DNA of 64,000 nucleotides from an uncultured Eubacteriales bacterium. Lineage in GTDB: Bacteria; Bacillota; Clostridia; Oscillospirales; CAG-272. Positions 42,860 through 52,039 of this stretch are shown in pieces; position 1 is the first letter of the stretch; the number at the start of each line of letters is the position of its first letter. The stretch lies in the NCBI GenBank assembly GCA_934433485.1, contig CAKRZR010000002.1, forward strand, positions 124,001-188,000. The letters are read 5' to 3'. The notes beneath the pieces were generated by a model. The model was not told where the DNA came from. It worked only from the letters and a program-made list of their open reading frames with translations, and made no database searches. The position numbers and the translations under genes are program-made.

Positions 42860-44635
42860 ATGATTTTTGGAAAACACATCAATCGCTATTATCTGCGATA
42901 CGCGCCGATTCTTCTGCTCGGACTCGCGGCACTGATCTTAGTCGACTATTTCCAGCTGGAGATCCCGGAGTTTTACCGGCTGGTCATCAACGGCATCAAC
43001 ACCGGCAAGGTGGCGTTGGACGGACAGGTCGTACCATTCACCATGGACGTGCTGCTTGACCACGTATGCCTGCCCATGATCATCGTCATCCTTGTAATGG
43101 TCGTAGGACGGTTCGCGTGGCGTATCTGCTTCTTCGGCAGTGCGATCCGCATGGAAACGGATATGCGCGAGCGAATGTTTGACCACTGTAAGGATCTGTC
43201 GCGTGAGTATTACCAGACAAACAAGGTCGGCACGCTCATGTCCTATTTCACAAACGATCTGGAAACCGTACAGGACTGCTTCGGCTCCGGGATCCTGATG
43301 CTGGCAGATGCGGCGTTTCTCGGTCTGCTTGCCCTATACAAAATGTGGCGCATGGACGGGATCCTGACGCTGTTCACCCTCATCCCAATGGCGTTTCTCA
43401 TGGTGATCGGCACCATCGTCGGCAAATCCATGGAGGAAAAATGGGATCTGCGACAGGCGGCGTATTCCGATCTGTCCGACTTTTCCCAGGAGAGCTTTTC
43501 CGGCATCGCGGTGATCAAGGCGTTTGTCAAGGAAACGGCGGAGCTGATGGCTTTCCGGAAGCTCAATGAAAAAAACGAGGAAGTAAACGTCGCCTTTGTG
43601 CGCGTGTCCACGGTTTTAAACATTTCCGTCACGCTCTTTGTCGAGTCCGTGATCTGCGTTATCCTTGGCTACGGCGGCTATCTCGTCCACGAGAGTCGGT
43701 TCAGCGCTGGCGAGCTTGTGGAATTTATCGGCTACTTCACCGCGGTCGTATGGCCCGTGATGGCGGTTTCGGAGCTCATCGGTATGGCGGCGCGCGGAAA
43801 AGCCTCTCTCGCCAGAATTTCAGAACTGCTTGACGCGCCGGTACACGTGAAGGACGCGGAGAATGTGGTCGATACCGCGATCACAAACGGAAAAATCGAG
43901 TTTTCGCATCTGACGTTCCGCTATCCCGATGGCGAGATCGACGCGCTGCGCGATGTTTCGTTCACCATCGAACCCGGCGAAAACGTGGGACTGGTCGGCA
44001 AAACTGGTTCCGGCAAAACCACCATCGTGGATCTGATTCTGCGCACATACAACGTTCCGGACGGCACCATCTTTGTCGGCGGTCACGATGTCAACAAGAT
44101 CCCGATCCGCCGGGTGCGCGACGCGTGCGCCTATGTACCGCAGGACAATTTTCTGTTCTCCGACACCATCGCCCACAACATCGCCTTCGCCGCGGATTCC
44201 CTTGATGAAACGGCGATCGAGGACGCGGCAAAGCTCGCCGATGTACACGACAACATCATGGATTTCGGGGAACGGTACGACACCATGCTCGGCGAACGCG
44301 GCGTAACGGTTTCCGGCGGACAGAAGCAGCGCATCTCCATCGCAAGAGCGCTGTGCAAGGACGCGCAGATTCTGATCCTCGACGACTCCGTATCCGCCGT
44401 GGATACGAAAACAGAGAAAATCATTCTCGAAAACCTGCGCAAAACCCGCAAAAACAAGACGACCATTCTGATCGCGCACCGCATTTCTACTATTGAAAGA
44501 ATGGACAAGATCCTCTTCATCGACGACGGCATGGTAGTGGATGTCGGCACGCACGAGGCACTGTACAGCCGTTGTCCCGCGTATCGGAAAATGGTGGATC
44601 TGCAAAAACTGGAGGAGGCACACGCCGATGTATGA
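42860..44635 (+). CDS. Heterodimeric ABC exporter, subunit with degenerate catalytic site
   Basis: The 591-residue half exporter has six membrane helices (about 15-310) and an ATPase with Walker A GKTGSGKTT (about 380), signature VSGGQKQR, and Walker B ILILDDSVSAVD. The catalytic Glu is replaced by Asp, as in LmrC- or TM287-type subunits. It pairs with the next gene, which has the opposite defect. The ATG at 42860 has GGAG 6-7 bases upstream; an ATG at 42848 lacks one. Family members export drugs or lipids; the substrate is not predictable. It overlaps the next start by 8 bases. Confidence 0.9.
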   Translation: MIFGKHINRYYLRYAPILLLGLAALILVDYFQLEIPEFYRLVINGINTGKVALDGQVVPFTMDVLLDHVCLPMIIVILVMVVGRFAWRICFFGSAIRMETDMRERMFDHCKDLSREYYQTNKVGTLMSYFTNDLETVQDCFGSGILMLADAAFLGLLALYKMWRMDGILTLFTLIPMAFLMVIGTIVGKSMEEKWDLRQAAYSDLSDFSQESFSGIAVIKAFVKETAELMAFRKLNEKNEEVNVAFVRVSTVLNISVTLFVESVICVILGYGGYLVHESRFSAGELVEFIGYFTAVVWPVMAVSELIGMAARGKASLARISELLDAPVHVKDAENVVDTAITNGKIEFSHLTFRYPDGEIDALRDVSFTIEPGENVGLVGKTGSGKTTIVDLILRTYNVPDGTIFVGGHDVNKIPIRRVRDACAYVPQDNFLFSDTIAHNIAFAADSLDETAIEDAAKLADVHDNIMDFGERYDTMLGERGVTVSGGQKQRISIARALCKDAQILILDDSVSAVDTKTEKIILENLRKTRKNKTTILIAHRISTIERMDKILFIDDGMVVDVGTHEALYSRCPAYRKMVDLQKLEEAHADV

Positions 44636-46517
44636 GTATTACCCGATTCTTGTGATAGGCGCGATCTTAGGCGTGCTGTCCATTGTCTTTATTACCGCCT
44701 ACGCGCTGATGAAAAACAAAAAGGAAGCGCTTGGCTTTGACCGGCACATGGTGGACAGCGAGATCATCCGACGCATGCTCGTGTACGCCAAGCCCTACCG
44801 CGGTCATTTCTGCCTCATCGGACTGATCATGCTCGTATCCGTTGCCTATGATATTGTCTCGCCGCTGGTCGTCGGGAATATCGAGGAAATGGTCAAAGCA
44901 GATTTCGCGCTCTCCGCTCTCTACAAAATGGTTGCCGTGTACGCGTCCATCCTGATCGTTTCCCTTGTGTGCACATACGCCCAGGCAATTCTTCTGCAAA
45001 AGGTCGGGCAAAAAATCCTCTCAAAAATCCGTGAGGATCTCTTTGTCCACATCGAATCCCTGTCCCATGAGCAGCTCAACGCGATCCCGGTCGGCAAGCT
45101 CGTAACCCGTGTGACCAACGACCCGAACGCGGTATCGATGCTCTTTACGAACATTCTCGTAAACCTTGCGAAGAACTGCTTCATCATCATCGGCGTCACC
45201 GCCGCCATGCTCTGCGTCAACTACGCGCTGACCCTCATGGTACTGTGCTTCGCGCCGTTTATCGTGCTGTTTACCGTAATTTTCCGCAAATTCTCCCGCC
45301 GCGCCTATCGCAGAGTGAAGGACGGCACCACGGATATCAACACATATCTGTCCGAAAATCTCTCCGGCATCAAGATCACACAGATCTTCAACCGGGAAAG
45401 CCAGAAGCTCGCCGATTTCAAGGAGCGCAACAACCGGCTTGGGCAGGCGAAAAAGCAGCAGATTTTCGTGTTCGGCATCTTCCGCCCGATTGTATACATG
45501 CTGTACGTCTGCTCTGTGCTCTGCCTGCTGTATCTCGGCGGACGGGGCGCGATCCGGGATGTGACGTTCCTCGGGCAGACGCTGACGGGCGGTGTGATCG
45601 TCACGTTCTACATGTACATTTCCAAATTCTTCAACCCGATCCAGAGTCTCGCGGAGCAGTTCAACTGGCTCCAGTCGGCATTCGCATCAGCGGAAAAGAT
45701 CTTCACCATTCTCGATATGGAGCCGAAGGTCGTGGACGCGCCGGACGCCATTGCGGTAGACGACATCCGTGGTGAGATTGAATTTCGCGACGTATGGTTC
45801 TCGTATGTACCGGACGAATGGGTGCTGAAAGGCGTATCGTTTCACATCCACGCGGGCGAAACCATCGCGTTTGTCGGCTCGACGGGCTCCGGAAAGAGCA
45901 CGATTCTCTCCCTCATCTGCCGTAATTACGACATTCAGCGCGGTCAGATCCTCATCGACGGCATGGACATTCGAAAAATCAAAATTTCCAGTCTCCGACG
46001 CCATTTCGGACAGATGCTGCAGGACGTGTTCCTCTTCTCCGGAACGATCCGCTCGAACATTCTCCTGCGTATGGAGGGTGTGTCGGACGAGGAGGTCTGG
46101 GAAGCGTGTCGGTATGTCAACGCGGAACCGTTCATCCGGCGGCTCGATAAGGGACTGGATGAAGTCGTCCGGGAGCGCGGCAACAACTTCTCCGCCGGAC
46201 AGAGACAGCTGTTGTCCTTTGCCCGCACAATCATTCACAAGCCGTCCGTGATGATCCTTGACGAAGCAACGGCGAATATCGACACGGAAACGGAGATTCT
46301 CATCCAGGATTCGCTTGAAAAAATGGCGAAAATCGGCACGATGCTCATCGTCGCGCACCGTCTGTCCACGATCCAGCATGCCGACCGGATCTACGTTCTC
46401 TCGCACGGGCAGATCTTAGAATCCGGCAGTCACAACGAGCTGCTTGCGGCGCGCGGCAGATATTACCAGTTGTATACGCTCCAGTATCACAAGGAGCAGT
46501 CGGAAAAGAACGGATAA
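44628..46517 (+). CDS. Heterodimeric ABC exporter, subunit with active catalytic site
   Basis: The 629-residue partner has an extra N-terminal membrane helix (about 7-27) before the six-helix core, then the ATPase with Walker A GSTGSGKST, a non-canonical signature FSAGQRQLL in place of LSGGQ, and an intact Walker B VMILDEATANID with catalytic Glu. The two subunits thus give one complete and one degenerate ATP site, the arrangement of TM287/288 and LmrCD. It overlaps the previous gene by 8 bases. A lipid or drug substrate is inferred from the family only. Confidence 0.9.
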   Translation: MYEYYPILVIGAILGVLSIVFITAYALMKNKKEALGFDRHMVDSEIIRRMLVYAKPYRGHFCLIGLIMLVSVAYDIVSPLVVGNIEEMVKADFALSALYKMVAVYASILIVSLVCTYAQAILLQKVGQKILSKIREDLFVHIESLSHEQLNAIPVGKLVTRVTNDPNAVSMLFTNILVNLAKNCFIIIGVTAAMLCVNYALTLMVLCFAPFIVLFTVIFRKFSRRAYRRVKDGTTDINTYLSENLSGIKITQIFNRESQKLADFKERNNRLGQAKKQQIFVFGIFRPIVYMLYVCSVLCLLYLGGRGAIRDVTFLGQTLTGGVIVTFYMYISKFFNPIQSLAEQFNWLQSAFASAEKIFTILDMEPKVVDAPDAIAVDDIRGEIEFRDVWFSYVPDEWVLKGVSFHIHAGETIAFVGSTGSGKSTILSLICRNYDIQRGQILIDGMDIRKIKISSLRRHFGQMLQDVFLFSGTIRSNILLRMEGVSDEEVWEACRYVNAEPFIRRLDKGLDEVVRERGNNFSAGQRQLLSFARTIIHKPSVMILDEATANIDTETEILIQDSLEKMAKIGTMLIVAHRLSTIQHADRIYVLSHGQILESGSHNELLAARGRYYQLYTLQYHKEQSEKNG

Positions 46518-46532
46518 GCGGAGGAAAACGGT

Positions 46533-47174
46533 ATGAAAACGGCACGAACCATCGGTGCGCTTCTTACAGCGGCGCTGACAGCGGTGTTCGCCCTGCGCGG
46601 GATCGCGATGCTATTTCCGATACATGGCTTTGCCATTTTTCAGTATTACACCGTTGACAGCAACACGCTCGCCGCCGTCTCCGGGATTTTTCTCTCGTTC
46701 TTTCTCATCCGCGCGCTGCTCACCAAAAAGCCGGTGCCGACGTGGATTCTGCTTGCCTATTTCACCGCCGCGGTCTGCCTGACGCTGACTTTTCTCGTGG
46801 TCGTGTTTGTTCTGGCGCCGACTGCCGGGGAGGATGGCTATCGGATGATGCTGACGGAGGGCGATATGCTCTACCACCATCTTCTGAATCCGCTCCTCAC
46901 TGTGCTCTCCTCCATTTTTCTCCTGCCGAAAATCCCCGCAAAAATCCCGCAGATCGCACACATCGCGCTTTTGCCGACGGAGCTGTACGGACTGTGTGCC
47001 GTCGTCTGCAACTATCTTATGTGGTGGCACGGTCCGTACCCGTTTCTCTGCGTCTACGAGCAGCCGGTACGCGATTCCGTTCTATGGTGCGCCGGAATTT
47101 TGGGCGGAACCTACGCGATCGGATTTCTTATGGCGATGGCAAAGAAAGCGGTAGATCGATACGGCATTCTGTAA
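46533..47174 (+). CDS. Polytopic membrane protein (Pr6Pr/TIGR02206-like)
   Basis: The 213-residue protein has about six membrane helices. FQYYTVDSNTLAAVSG and LYHHLLNPLLTVLSS recall the YFTVQSN and HHxLP blocks of Pr6Pr-type integral membrane proteins, whose function is unknown. It begins 15 bases after the ABC exporter with GGAGG upstream and is probably co-transcribed. A terminator follows. A role with the exporter is possible but not shown. Confidence 0.7.
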   Translation: MKTARTIGALLTAALTAVFALRGIAMLFPIHGFAIFQYYTVDSNTLAAVSGIFLSFFLIRALLTKKPVPTWILLAYFTAAVCLTLTFLVVVFVLAPTAGEDGYRMMLTEGDMLYHHLLNPLLTVLSSIFLLPKIPAKIPQIAHIALLPTELYGLCAVVCNYLMWWHGPYPFLCVYEQPVRDSVLWCAGILGGTYAIGFLMAMAKKAVDRYGIL

Positions 47175-47182
47175 TGCAAAAC

Positions 47183-47215
47183 AAAAAGTACGGTCCTTAA
47201 CGCGCCGTACTTTTT
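47183..47215 (+). terminator. Terminator of the ABC exporter transcript
   Basis: AAAAAGTACGG (47183-47193) pairs with CCGTACTTTTT (47205-47215). Confidence 0.88.
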
Positions 47216-47225
47216 CGATTTTATA

Positions 47226-47254
47226 TTGACTTTTCCGAGCGAATCTGCTATAAT
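47226..47254 (+). promoter_or_regulatory. Promoter of lipoprotein 7
   Basis: TTGACT (47226-47231) and TATAAT (47249-47254) are 17 bases apart. Confidence 0.75.
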
Positions 47255-47294
47255 TTGGGACAATGAAAAACACGAATAGAGGAAACATCACACC

Positions 47295-48755
47295 ATGAAA
47301 CGATTCTCAGCCATTCTCCTGCTCTGCGCCCTACTGCTGTCTACGGCAGCCTGCGGTGCAACGGAACAGGAAACCACACCTGCTGTCACCGACACGCAGG
47401 AAACCACCGCGGATACAGCGAGTAATACGGAACAGGAAACCGATCCTGCCCTGTCCGATGATCTGCCTGCTATGAATTACGACGGCAGAGCCTATCGCAT
47501 CGCCAGCGTGGAGGGATACACCGATGAGTTTTTCACGGAAGAGTTGACCGGTGAAGTCGAAAATGACGCCGTATTCAATCGGAACGCACGGCTGGCGGAG
47601 CGTTTCAACGTCTCCATCGAAGCCACTCCCATGACCGGCGACTGCGGCAGTATCTATTCCGCGCTCGTGCAATATGCGACAGCAGGGGACGATTTCTGTG
47701 ATGTCGCCGCGCAGGAGGTCTGGAATTTTCATATGGCTACTGCGGCGGGGATTTATCAGAACTGGAACGACACAAAGTACATTCATCTCGACAAACCGTG
47801 GTGGAACCAGCAGATCAACAACGGCGCCACCTTCAACGGCAAGCTGTTCGGGCTGACCGGCTCCTTCTCCGTAACCTACATGACCTGCACCACGGCGACC
47901 TATGTCAATTCCGCACTGATTGAGGATTACGGACTGACGGAGGACGATCTGTATGCGCTGGTACTGGACGGCGGCTGGACGATCGATTACCTCAGTACCC
48001 TTGTGGAGGGAATGTACAAGGACGTCAACGGCGACGGTAATCGGGATGAAAACGACCAATACGGCTTCGGCGCGAACTGGTATTATTCCGACACCTGGTG
48101 CAGCGCGTTTGATATTCCCGTCACCGGAAAAGCCGCGGATGGCAAGCTGGAAATCAAACTGATGCAGGAAAAAACCTACGACGCGCTCTCCAAGGTCTAC
48201 AAGCTCTACTACGAGAACAAAGGCGTGTATTTCTGGGAAAACTGGACCGGCTTCATGGACTATTTCCCCGGCGGCACCCTCGTTTTCGCGCAGGGTATGT
48301 TAGACGACGCCTTCAACGCGCTGCGGGATATGGAGGATCCGTTCGGCATCGTACCGCAGCCCAAATACGACGAAGCACAGGACGGCTACCACTGTCTGGT
48401 CGCGGACGGCTACTTCATCGTGGGTATGCCGACCACGGTCACGGATACGGATTTCGTATCCCTCATGACGGAGGCTATGGCGGCGGAAACGTATACGAAC
48501 GTGTATCCCGTATACTACGATGTGGCTCTGAAATCGAAGTATTCCAAGGACGAGGAAACCGCTGCCATGATCGATCTGATCTCCGCAGGCGCCGCATTTG
48601 ACGTCTCCTTCATGTATGGGACCTATCTCGAAATGCTGCCGTATATGTTCCGAAATTGTCTCAATGAGAAAACGACGGACATTGCCTCCACCTACGCCAA
48701 AGCGGAGAGCAAGATCGCGACGGCTCTCGGCAAAATCTACGCCATGTACGAATAA
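47295..48755 (+). CDS. Solute-binding-type lipoprotein, paralogue 7
   Basis: The 486-residue lipoprotein has lipobox TAAC (Cys20), a Thr/Glu linker, LDKPWWNQQI near 168 and DVNGDGNRDENDQYGF at about 243. The C-terminal half matches the pattern of the other copies, with FDVSFMYGTY in the place of DFGVVYGGW. It has its own near-consensus promoter and terminator and no importer beside it. As with the other copies, binding of a carbohydrate outside the cell is inferred from resemblance to family 1 solute-binding proteins. Confidence 0.84.
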   Translation: MKRFSAILLLCALLLSTAACGATEQETTPAVTDTQETTADTASNTEQETDPALSDDLPAMNYDGRAYRIASVEGYTDEFFTEELTGEVENDAVFNRNARLAERFNVSIEATPMTGDCGSIYSALVQYATAGDDFCDVAAQEVWNFHMATAAGIYQNWNDTKYIHLDKPWWNQQINNGATFNGKLFGLTGSFSVTYMTCTTATYVNSALIEDYGLTEDDLYALVLDGGWTIDYLSTLVEGMYKDVNGDGNRDENDQYGFGANWYYSDTWCSAFDIPVTGKAADGKLEIKLMQEKTYDALSKVYKLYYENKGVYFWENWTGFMDYFPGGTLVFAQGMLDDAFNALRDMEDPFGIVPQPKYDEAQDGYHCLVADGYFIVGMPTTVTDTDFVSLMTEAMAAETYTNVYPVYYDVALKSKYSKDEETAAMIDLISAGAAFDVSFMYGTYLEMLPYMFRNCLNEKTTDIASTYAKAESKIATALGKIYAMYE

Positions 48756-48763
48756 TCCCATCG

Positions 48764-48802
48764 AAAAAAGAACGCAGGATTTGCTTTTCCTGCGTTCTTT
48801 TT
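48764..48802. terminator. Bidirectional terminator
   Basis: AAAAAGAACGCAGGA and TCCTGCGTTCTTTTT arms form a 15-base stem between converging genes. Confidence 0.9.
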
Positions 48803-48811
48803 CTGTCTATT

Positions 48812-50761
48812 TCATTGTACGCGCAGCTTGCCGGTGTATGCGAGCAGCTTCATGAAGTGACCGCCGACTACGGAACGGTGCTGGAAGCCTCTCTGGTTTG
48901 CGGTGACAGTGTAGTACCAGTCCGTCATCGGAACGCGGGTGAGCGTGCGGTGGTACGCCTCCCACAACGGCGCGATGTAGTCCTCGAAATCCTCCCGCTC
49001 GTTCGCCAAGGTCGCCGTCCAGATGAGCCAGTCGCTCTTTGTGTACGTTTCCCGGCAGTCGAGCGGCATGCCGTAGGGATTCACGTGGCGGCGGTAGGAT
49101 GCGAACTCCGATTGCAGCACGGTCGGATCCATGATCCCGGTATGCCAGAGCTTGTCCCAGACGATGTTGTACTTCATCGACCACGTGCCGGGACGGTCGT
49201 ATGCCAGGCGGTAGCTGCCGTCTCCATTCGCGGCACGGCTGGCGAACGATTTTGCCATATCCCGTGCTTTTTCGAGCAGCTCCTCGGCTTCGTCGGCACG
49301 GTCCAGCATCCGATAGAGAATCGCAAGCGCTGTAATGCCCATCATCGCTTTCAGGGACAGATTGCAGTTGTGCGCGAGATGACCGGCGAAATCGTCCGTA
49401 CAAAGCTGATTTTCCGGATCCTCGCCATGTTCGAGCAGATACCGGACCCATGTTTCCCACAGATCCATATGCTCCCTGGCAAAAGCGAGATTCCCGTCGG
49501 CAAGCGCGGCGCAGGTCACCATCACGAGCATATTCCCGGCTTCCTCCACCGGCATCTGCCACTCCTCGGCGTTGTTCGCGTAGACCTGTCCGGACAAAAT
49601 CGGATACTGCCCACAGTCGTGCGGCGAGAAATCAAAACGCCACGCGTCGCTTTTCGCGTACCGGACGATCGGCCGCATCATGCCGCGCACCAGCTCCGGA
49701 TTGTAGAGAAGATAGAGCGGGATCGACGGATAGCTCACATCCACCGTGGCGGCGCAGCCGTTCGAGAAGCATTCCTTGGAGATAAAGAGGATCTCTCCGC
49801 GCGTATCTATGGCAACCTTATGCGCCGCGATGGATTGACGATAGGACAGCTCCAGGATCTCCGCGTACTTTTCTCCGCCCGCTTTCACACCGTCGGCAAA
49901 CAGCTTTGCTGCAAACGCTCTGCATCGTTCCTCGATCGCCGGATATTCCCGGTGGGCAGCCGCGATCGCTTCTCCGATGGTCATACCGCTCCGGTTCCAG
50001 TAGGAATGGAGCTTTTCCCCGAAATAGAGGATTGAGTACACATCGTCGTAGGCAAAGGTGACCAGTGCGTCCGTGTCCTCCGCGGTGTCGAGATCGAGCG
50101 ACAGGGTGACAAACGTGGTTGCGGGCTCATAATCCGCCGGTGCGTCGGCGCCGGAATAGGGAATATCGATTTTCTCCACCCCACAGACAGCGTCCGCGGC
50201 GGTCAGATAGAAGTACCCCCAATTGATGCGGATGTCGTCGCCGGATTTTGCGAGGATCGGCTGGCGGACGCTGCCGATTTTCACGGATGAAAGCCCGTCC
50301 TCTGTGAAGATTTCCGTCGTCACATCGTCCTCACGGCGATGGTTCAGGCAGATTTCCTCACTGACCGCCAGACGGATACCGACCATGTGGCAGGCATGAT
50401 CCAAACTCCGGACGGAGAGGCGGAGATAGGACACCGGACGCGTCATCAAGTCAAGATCGTCCATGAGCAGCGGCGTCAGAAACGTAGCGGTCAATTCCAC
50501 ACCGGCAGCGGTAAACATATACCTTGTATGGAGCGCGTCGCAGTCCCGGGACACCTCCTCCATCGCCGGGGAATCGTCGCCCGGGTGAAGCCTGCCTAGG
50601 AATCGATAGGTCACACCGTCGATGGCGGCGTACCCAACCATGGTCTGCGGTTTGCCTGTCCAGTGCGCAGTCACAGCGTCGGTCAGATGATCCGCCGGAG
50701 ACCAGAGGGAGAAATAGGGGTCTACGGTAATAAGCGGTACGGATGGCGGACGAAGTCTCAT
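48812..50761 (-). CDS. Glutaminase A family (DUF4964/DUF5127/DUF4965/DUF1793) protein, probable glycan-active
   Basis: The 649-residue protein has the domain series of the GtaA group: an N-terminal DUF4964-like opening (PSVPLITVDPYFSLWSPADHLTD), a beta domain (DUF5127-like, about 70-270) and an alpha/alpha barrel (DUF4965 and DUF1793) with ECFSNGCAATVDVSYPSIPLYLLYNPE (in pieces), DFSPHDCGQYP and WSMKYNIVWDKLW. Fungal relatives were named glutaminase, but the barrel is like glycoside hydrolases and the gene is 27 bases downstream of a GH29 fucosidase, so glycan processing is the better inference. No signal peptide is present, so it works inside the cell. AAGGAGG precedes the start. Confidence 0.78.
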   Translation of the reverse strand: MRLRPPSVPLITVDPYFSLWSPADHLTDAVTAHWTGKPQTMVGYAAIDGVTYRFLGRLHPGDDSPAMEEVSRDCDALHTRYMFTAAGVELTATFLTPLLMDDLDLMTRPVSYLRLSVRSLDHACHMVGIRLAVSEEICLNHRREDDVTTEIFTEDGLSSVKIGSVRQPILAKSGDDIRINWGYFYLTAADAVCGVEKIDIPYSGADAPADYEPATTFVTLSLDLDTAEDTDALVTFAYDDVYSILYFGEKLHSYWNRSGMTIGEAIAAAHREYPAIEERCRAFAAKLFADGVKAGGEKYAEILELSYRQSIAAHKVAIDTRGEILFISKECFSNGCAATVDVSYPSIPLYLLYNPELVRGMMRPIVRYAKSDAWRFDFSPHDCGQYPILSGQVYANNAEEWQMPVEEAGNMLVMVTCAALADGNLAFAREHMDLWETWVRYLLEHGEDPENQLCTDDFAGHLAHNCNLSLKAMMGITALAILYRMLDRADEAEELLEKARDMAKSFASRAANGDGSYRLAYDRPGTWSMKYNIVWDKLWHTGIMDPTVLQSEFASYRRHVNPYGMPLDCRETYTKSDWLIWTATLANEREDFEDYIAPLWEAYHRTLTRVPMTDWYYTVTANQRGFQHRSVVGGHFMKLLAYTGKLRVQ

Positions 50762-50788
50762 AGGTAGTTCCTCCTTCAGAGCCTGTGA

Positions 50789-51820
50789 TTACAGGGCTTT
50801 TTCCTCGATTTCACGGGCGCGGCGCAGGATGTCGATGGAGAAGGACGGGATTCTGCCCAGTCCGTCGGGACCTACATTCAAAAGATAATTCACACCCATG
50901 TCGTTTAAGTGCTTTTTGTTTGCCGCAATCTGCTCCGGCGTTTTCCAGTTCGCGTCGTAATACTTGAATCCCCACGTGTCGTTGAGCGTTGCCGCAGTTT
51001 CGTAGAGACCGTAGGGCGAATACTTGAACCCGTCGAGCTCGTTCATGTCGCCTGCCGGAGTTTCCGGGATGTTCTCGGGACGTTTCTTCGGGATCTCGTT
51101 GTCGCCGAGGGACACATAGTCGTACGCGCCGTTGCCCAGGCGGGAATTGATGAGGCAGTCGGGCTGGTACTTTTTGACCATATCGAAGATCTCGCGGCTC
51201 TGTTCCGGCTTGATGACGCCGGGGGTATCGAACCAGATAAGGCAGAGATCGCCGTATTTCGTGAGGATCTCTTTGACCTGCGGCTTGATCTTTTCTTCAA
51301 AGCAGATGGAAAAGTCCTTGTTGTCCCTGCCAGGGAAGTCCCAGCTGTTGAACCAGGTCGTACCCGCGCAGCCGCAGGTTTTGTCGTAGCCGCCGCCGTG
51401 AGGATGGTGCCAGTCGAGCTCCTGAGAATAGTACAGCCCGAATTTGATCCCGTGCTTGTAGCAGGCTTCGGCAAGCTCCGCGATGATGTCTCTGCCAAAC
51501 GGTGTGGCGCGCTTCACATTGAATGGATCGCACGCGGAATCAAAGAGCGCGAAACCCTCGTGGTGTTTGGAGGTGATGACGAAATACTCCATGCCGCATT
51601 CCTTGGCAAGGGTGATCCACTCCTCCGCGTCAAAATAGATCGGGTTGAACGTCCCGGCAAGCGATTCGATCTCGCGGTTTGGGATCTGGAAATAGGACTG
51701 CGCCCATTCCGCGTAATACGGCGTGCGCCTGCCTCTGTATTCGCCGGCAAGCAGGGAATAAATGCCGAAATGGACCATCATCCCGTATTTCGCCTGTCGA
51801 AACCATTCGCGATTGTTCAT
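50789..51820 (-). CDS. Alpha-L-fucosidase, GH29 family
   Basis: The 343-residue enzyme removes fucose from glycans. The GH29 blocks are WFRQAKYGMMVHFGIYS, YFVITSKHHEGFALF with the tandem His, LYYSQELDWHHP, and LCLIWFDTPG, where the Asp is the expected nucleophile. It is shorter than secreted GH29 enzymes, lacks a C-terminal beta domain and has no signal peptide, so it acts on imported oligosaccharide. The ATG at 51820 with AAGGA 8 bases upstream is preferred. It is the first gene of a two-gene operon with the DUF4965 protein. Confidence 0.9.
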   Translation of the reverse strand: MNNREWFRQAKYGMMVHFGIYSLLAGEYRGRRTPYYAEWAQSYFQIPNREIESLAGTFNPIYFDAEEWITLAKECGMEYFVITSKHHEGFALFDSACDPFNVKRATPFGRDIIAELAEACYKHGIKFGLYYSQELDWHHPHGGGYDKTCGCAGTTWFNSWDFPGRDNKDFSICFEEKIKPQVKEILTKYGDLCLIWFDTPGVIKPEQSREIFDMVKKYQPDCLINSRLGNGAYDYVSLGDNEIPKKRPENIPETPAGDMNELDGFKYSPYGLYETAATLNDTWGFKYYDANWKTPEQIAANKKHLNDMGVNYLLNVGPDGLGRIPSFSIDILRRAREIEEKAL

Positions 51821-51910
51821 TTGTTTTGTCCTTCTCCGCGCTTTTGGCAACGGAGACTCCTTTCGTGTATTGACCTCTGCGGCAGCCACATCCAGCGCCG
51901 TGCTGTTCTC

Positions 51911-51939
51911 ATTATATAGAAAATGGCGCGAAAAGGCAA
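51911..51939 (-). promoter_or_regulatory. Promoter of the fucosidase operon
   Basis: On the minus strand TTGCCT (51934-51939) and TATAAT (51911-51916) are 17 bases apart. Confidence 0.65.
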
Positions 51940-51978
51940 TAGTTTTTTGGAAATCGGCTAAAAAAATCGCAATTTCTC

Positions 51979-52007
51979 TTGCATTTGCCGCGCGTTTCTG
52001 CTATGAT
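51979..52007 (+). promoter_or_regulatory. Promoter of the GNAT-TraX-dpaAB direction
   Basis: TTGCAT (51979-51984) and TATGAT (52002-52007) are 17 bases apart. Confidence 0.6.
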
Positions 52008-52039
52008 AGAGAAAAATATCTCATTCGGAGGTGGCATTT

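Noticed and set aside
42860..46517. Heterodimeric exporter considered as part of the ABC-DUF1854-ABC system
   Set aside because: It lacks zinc ribbons and N-terminal domains, has the standard one-degenerate-site arrangement and is 20 kb away under its own promoter.
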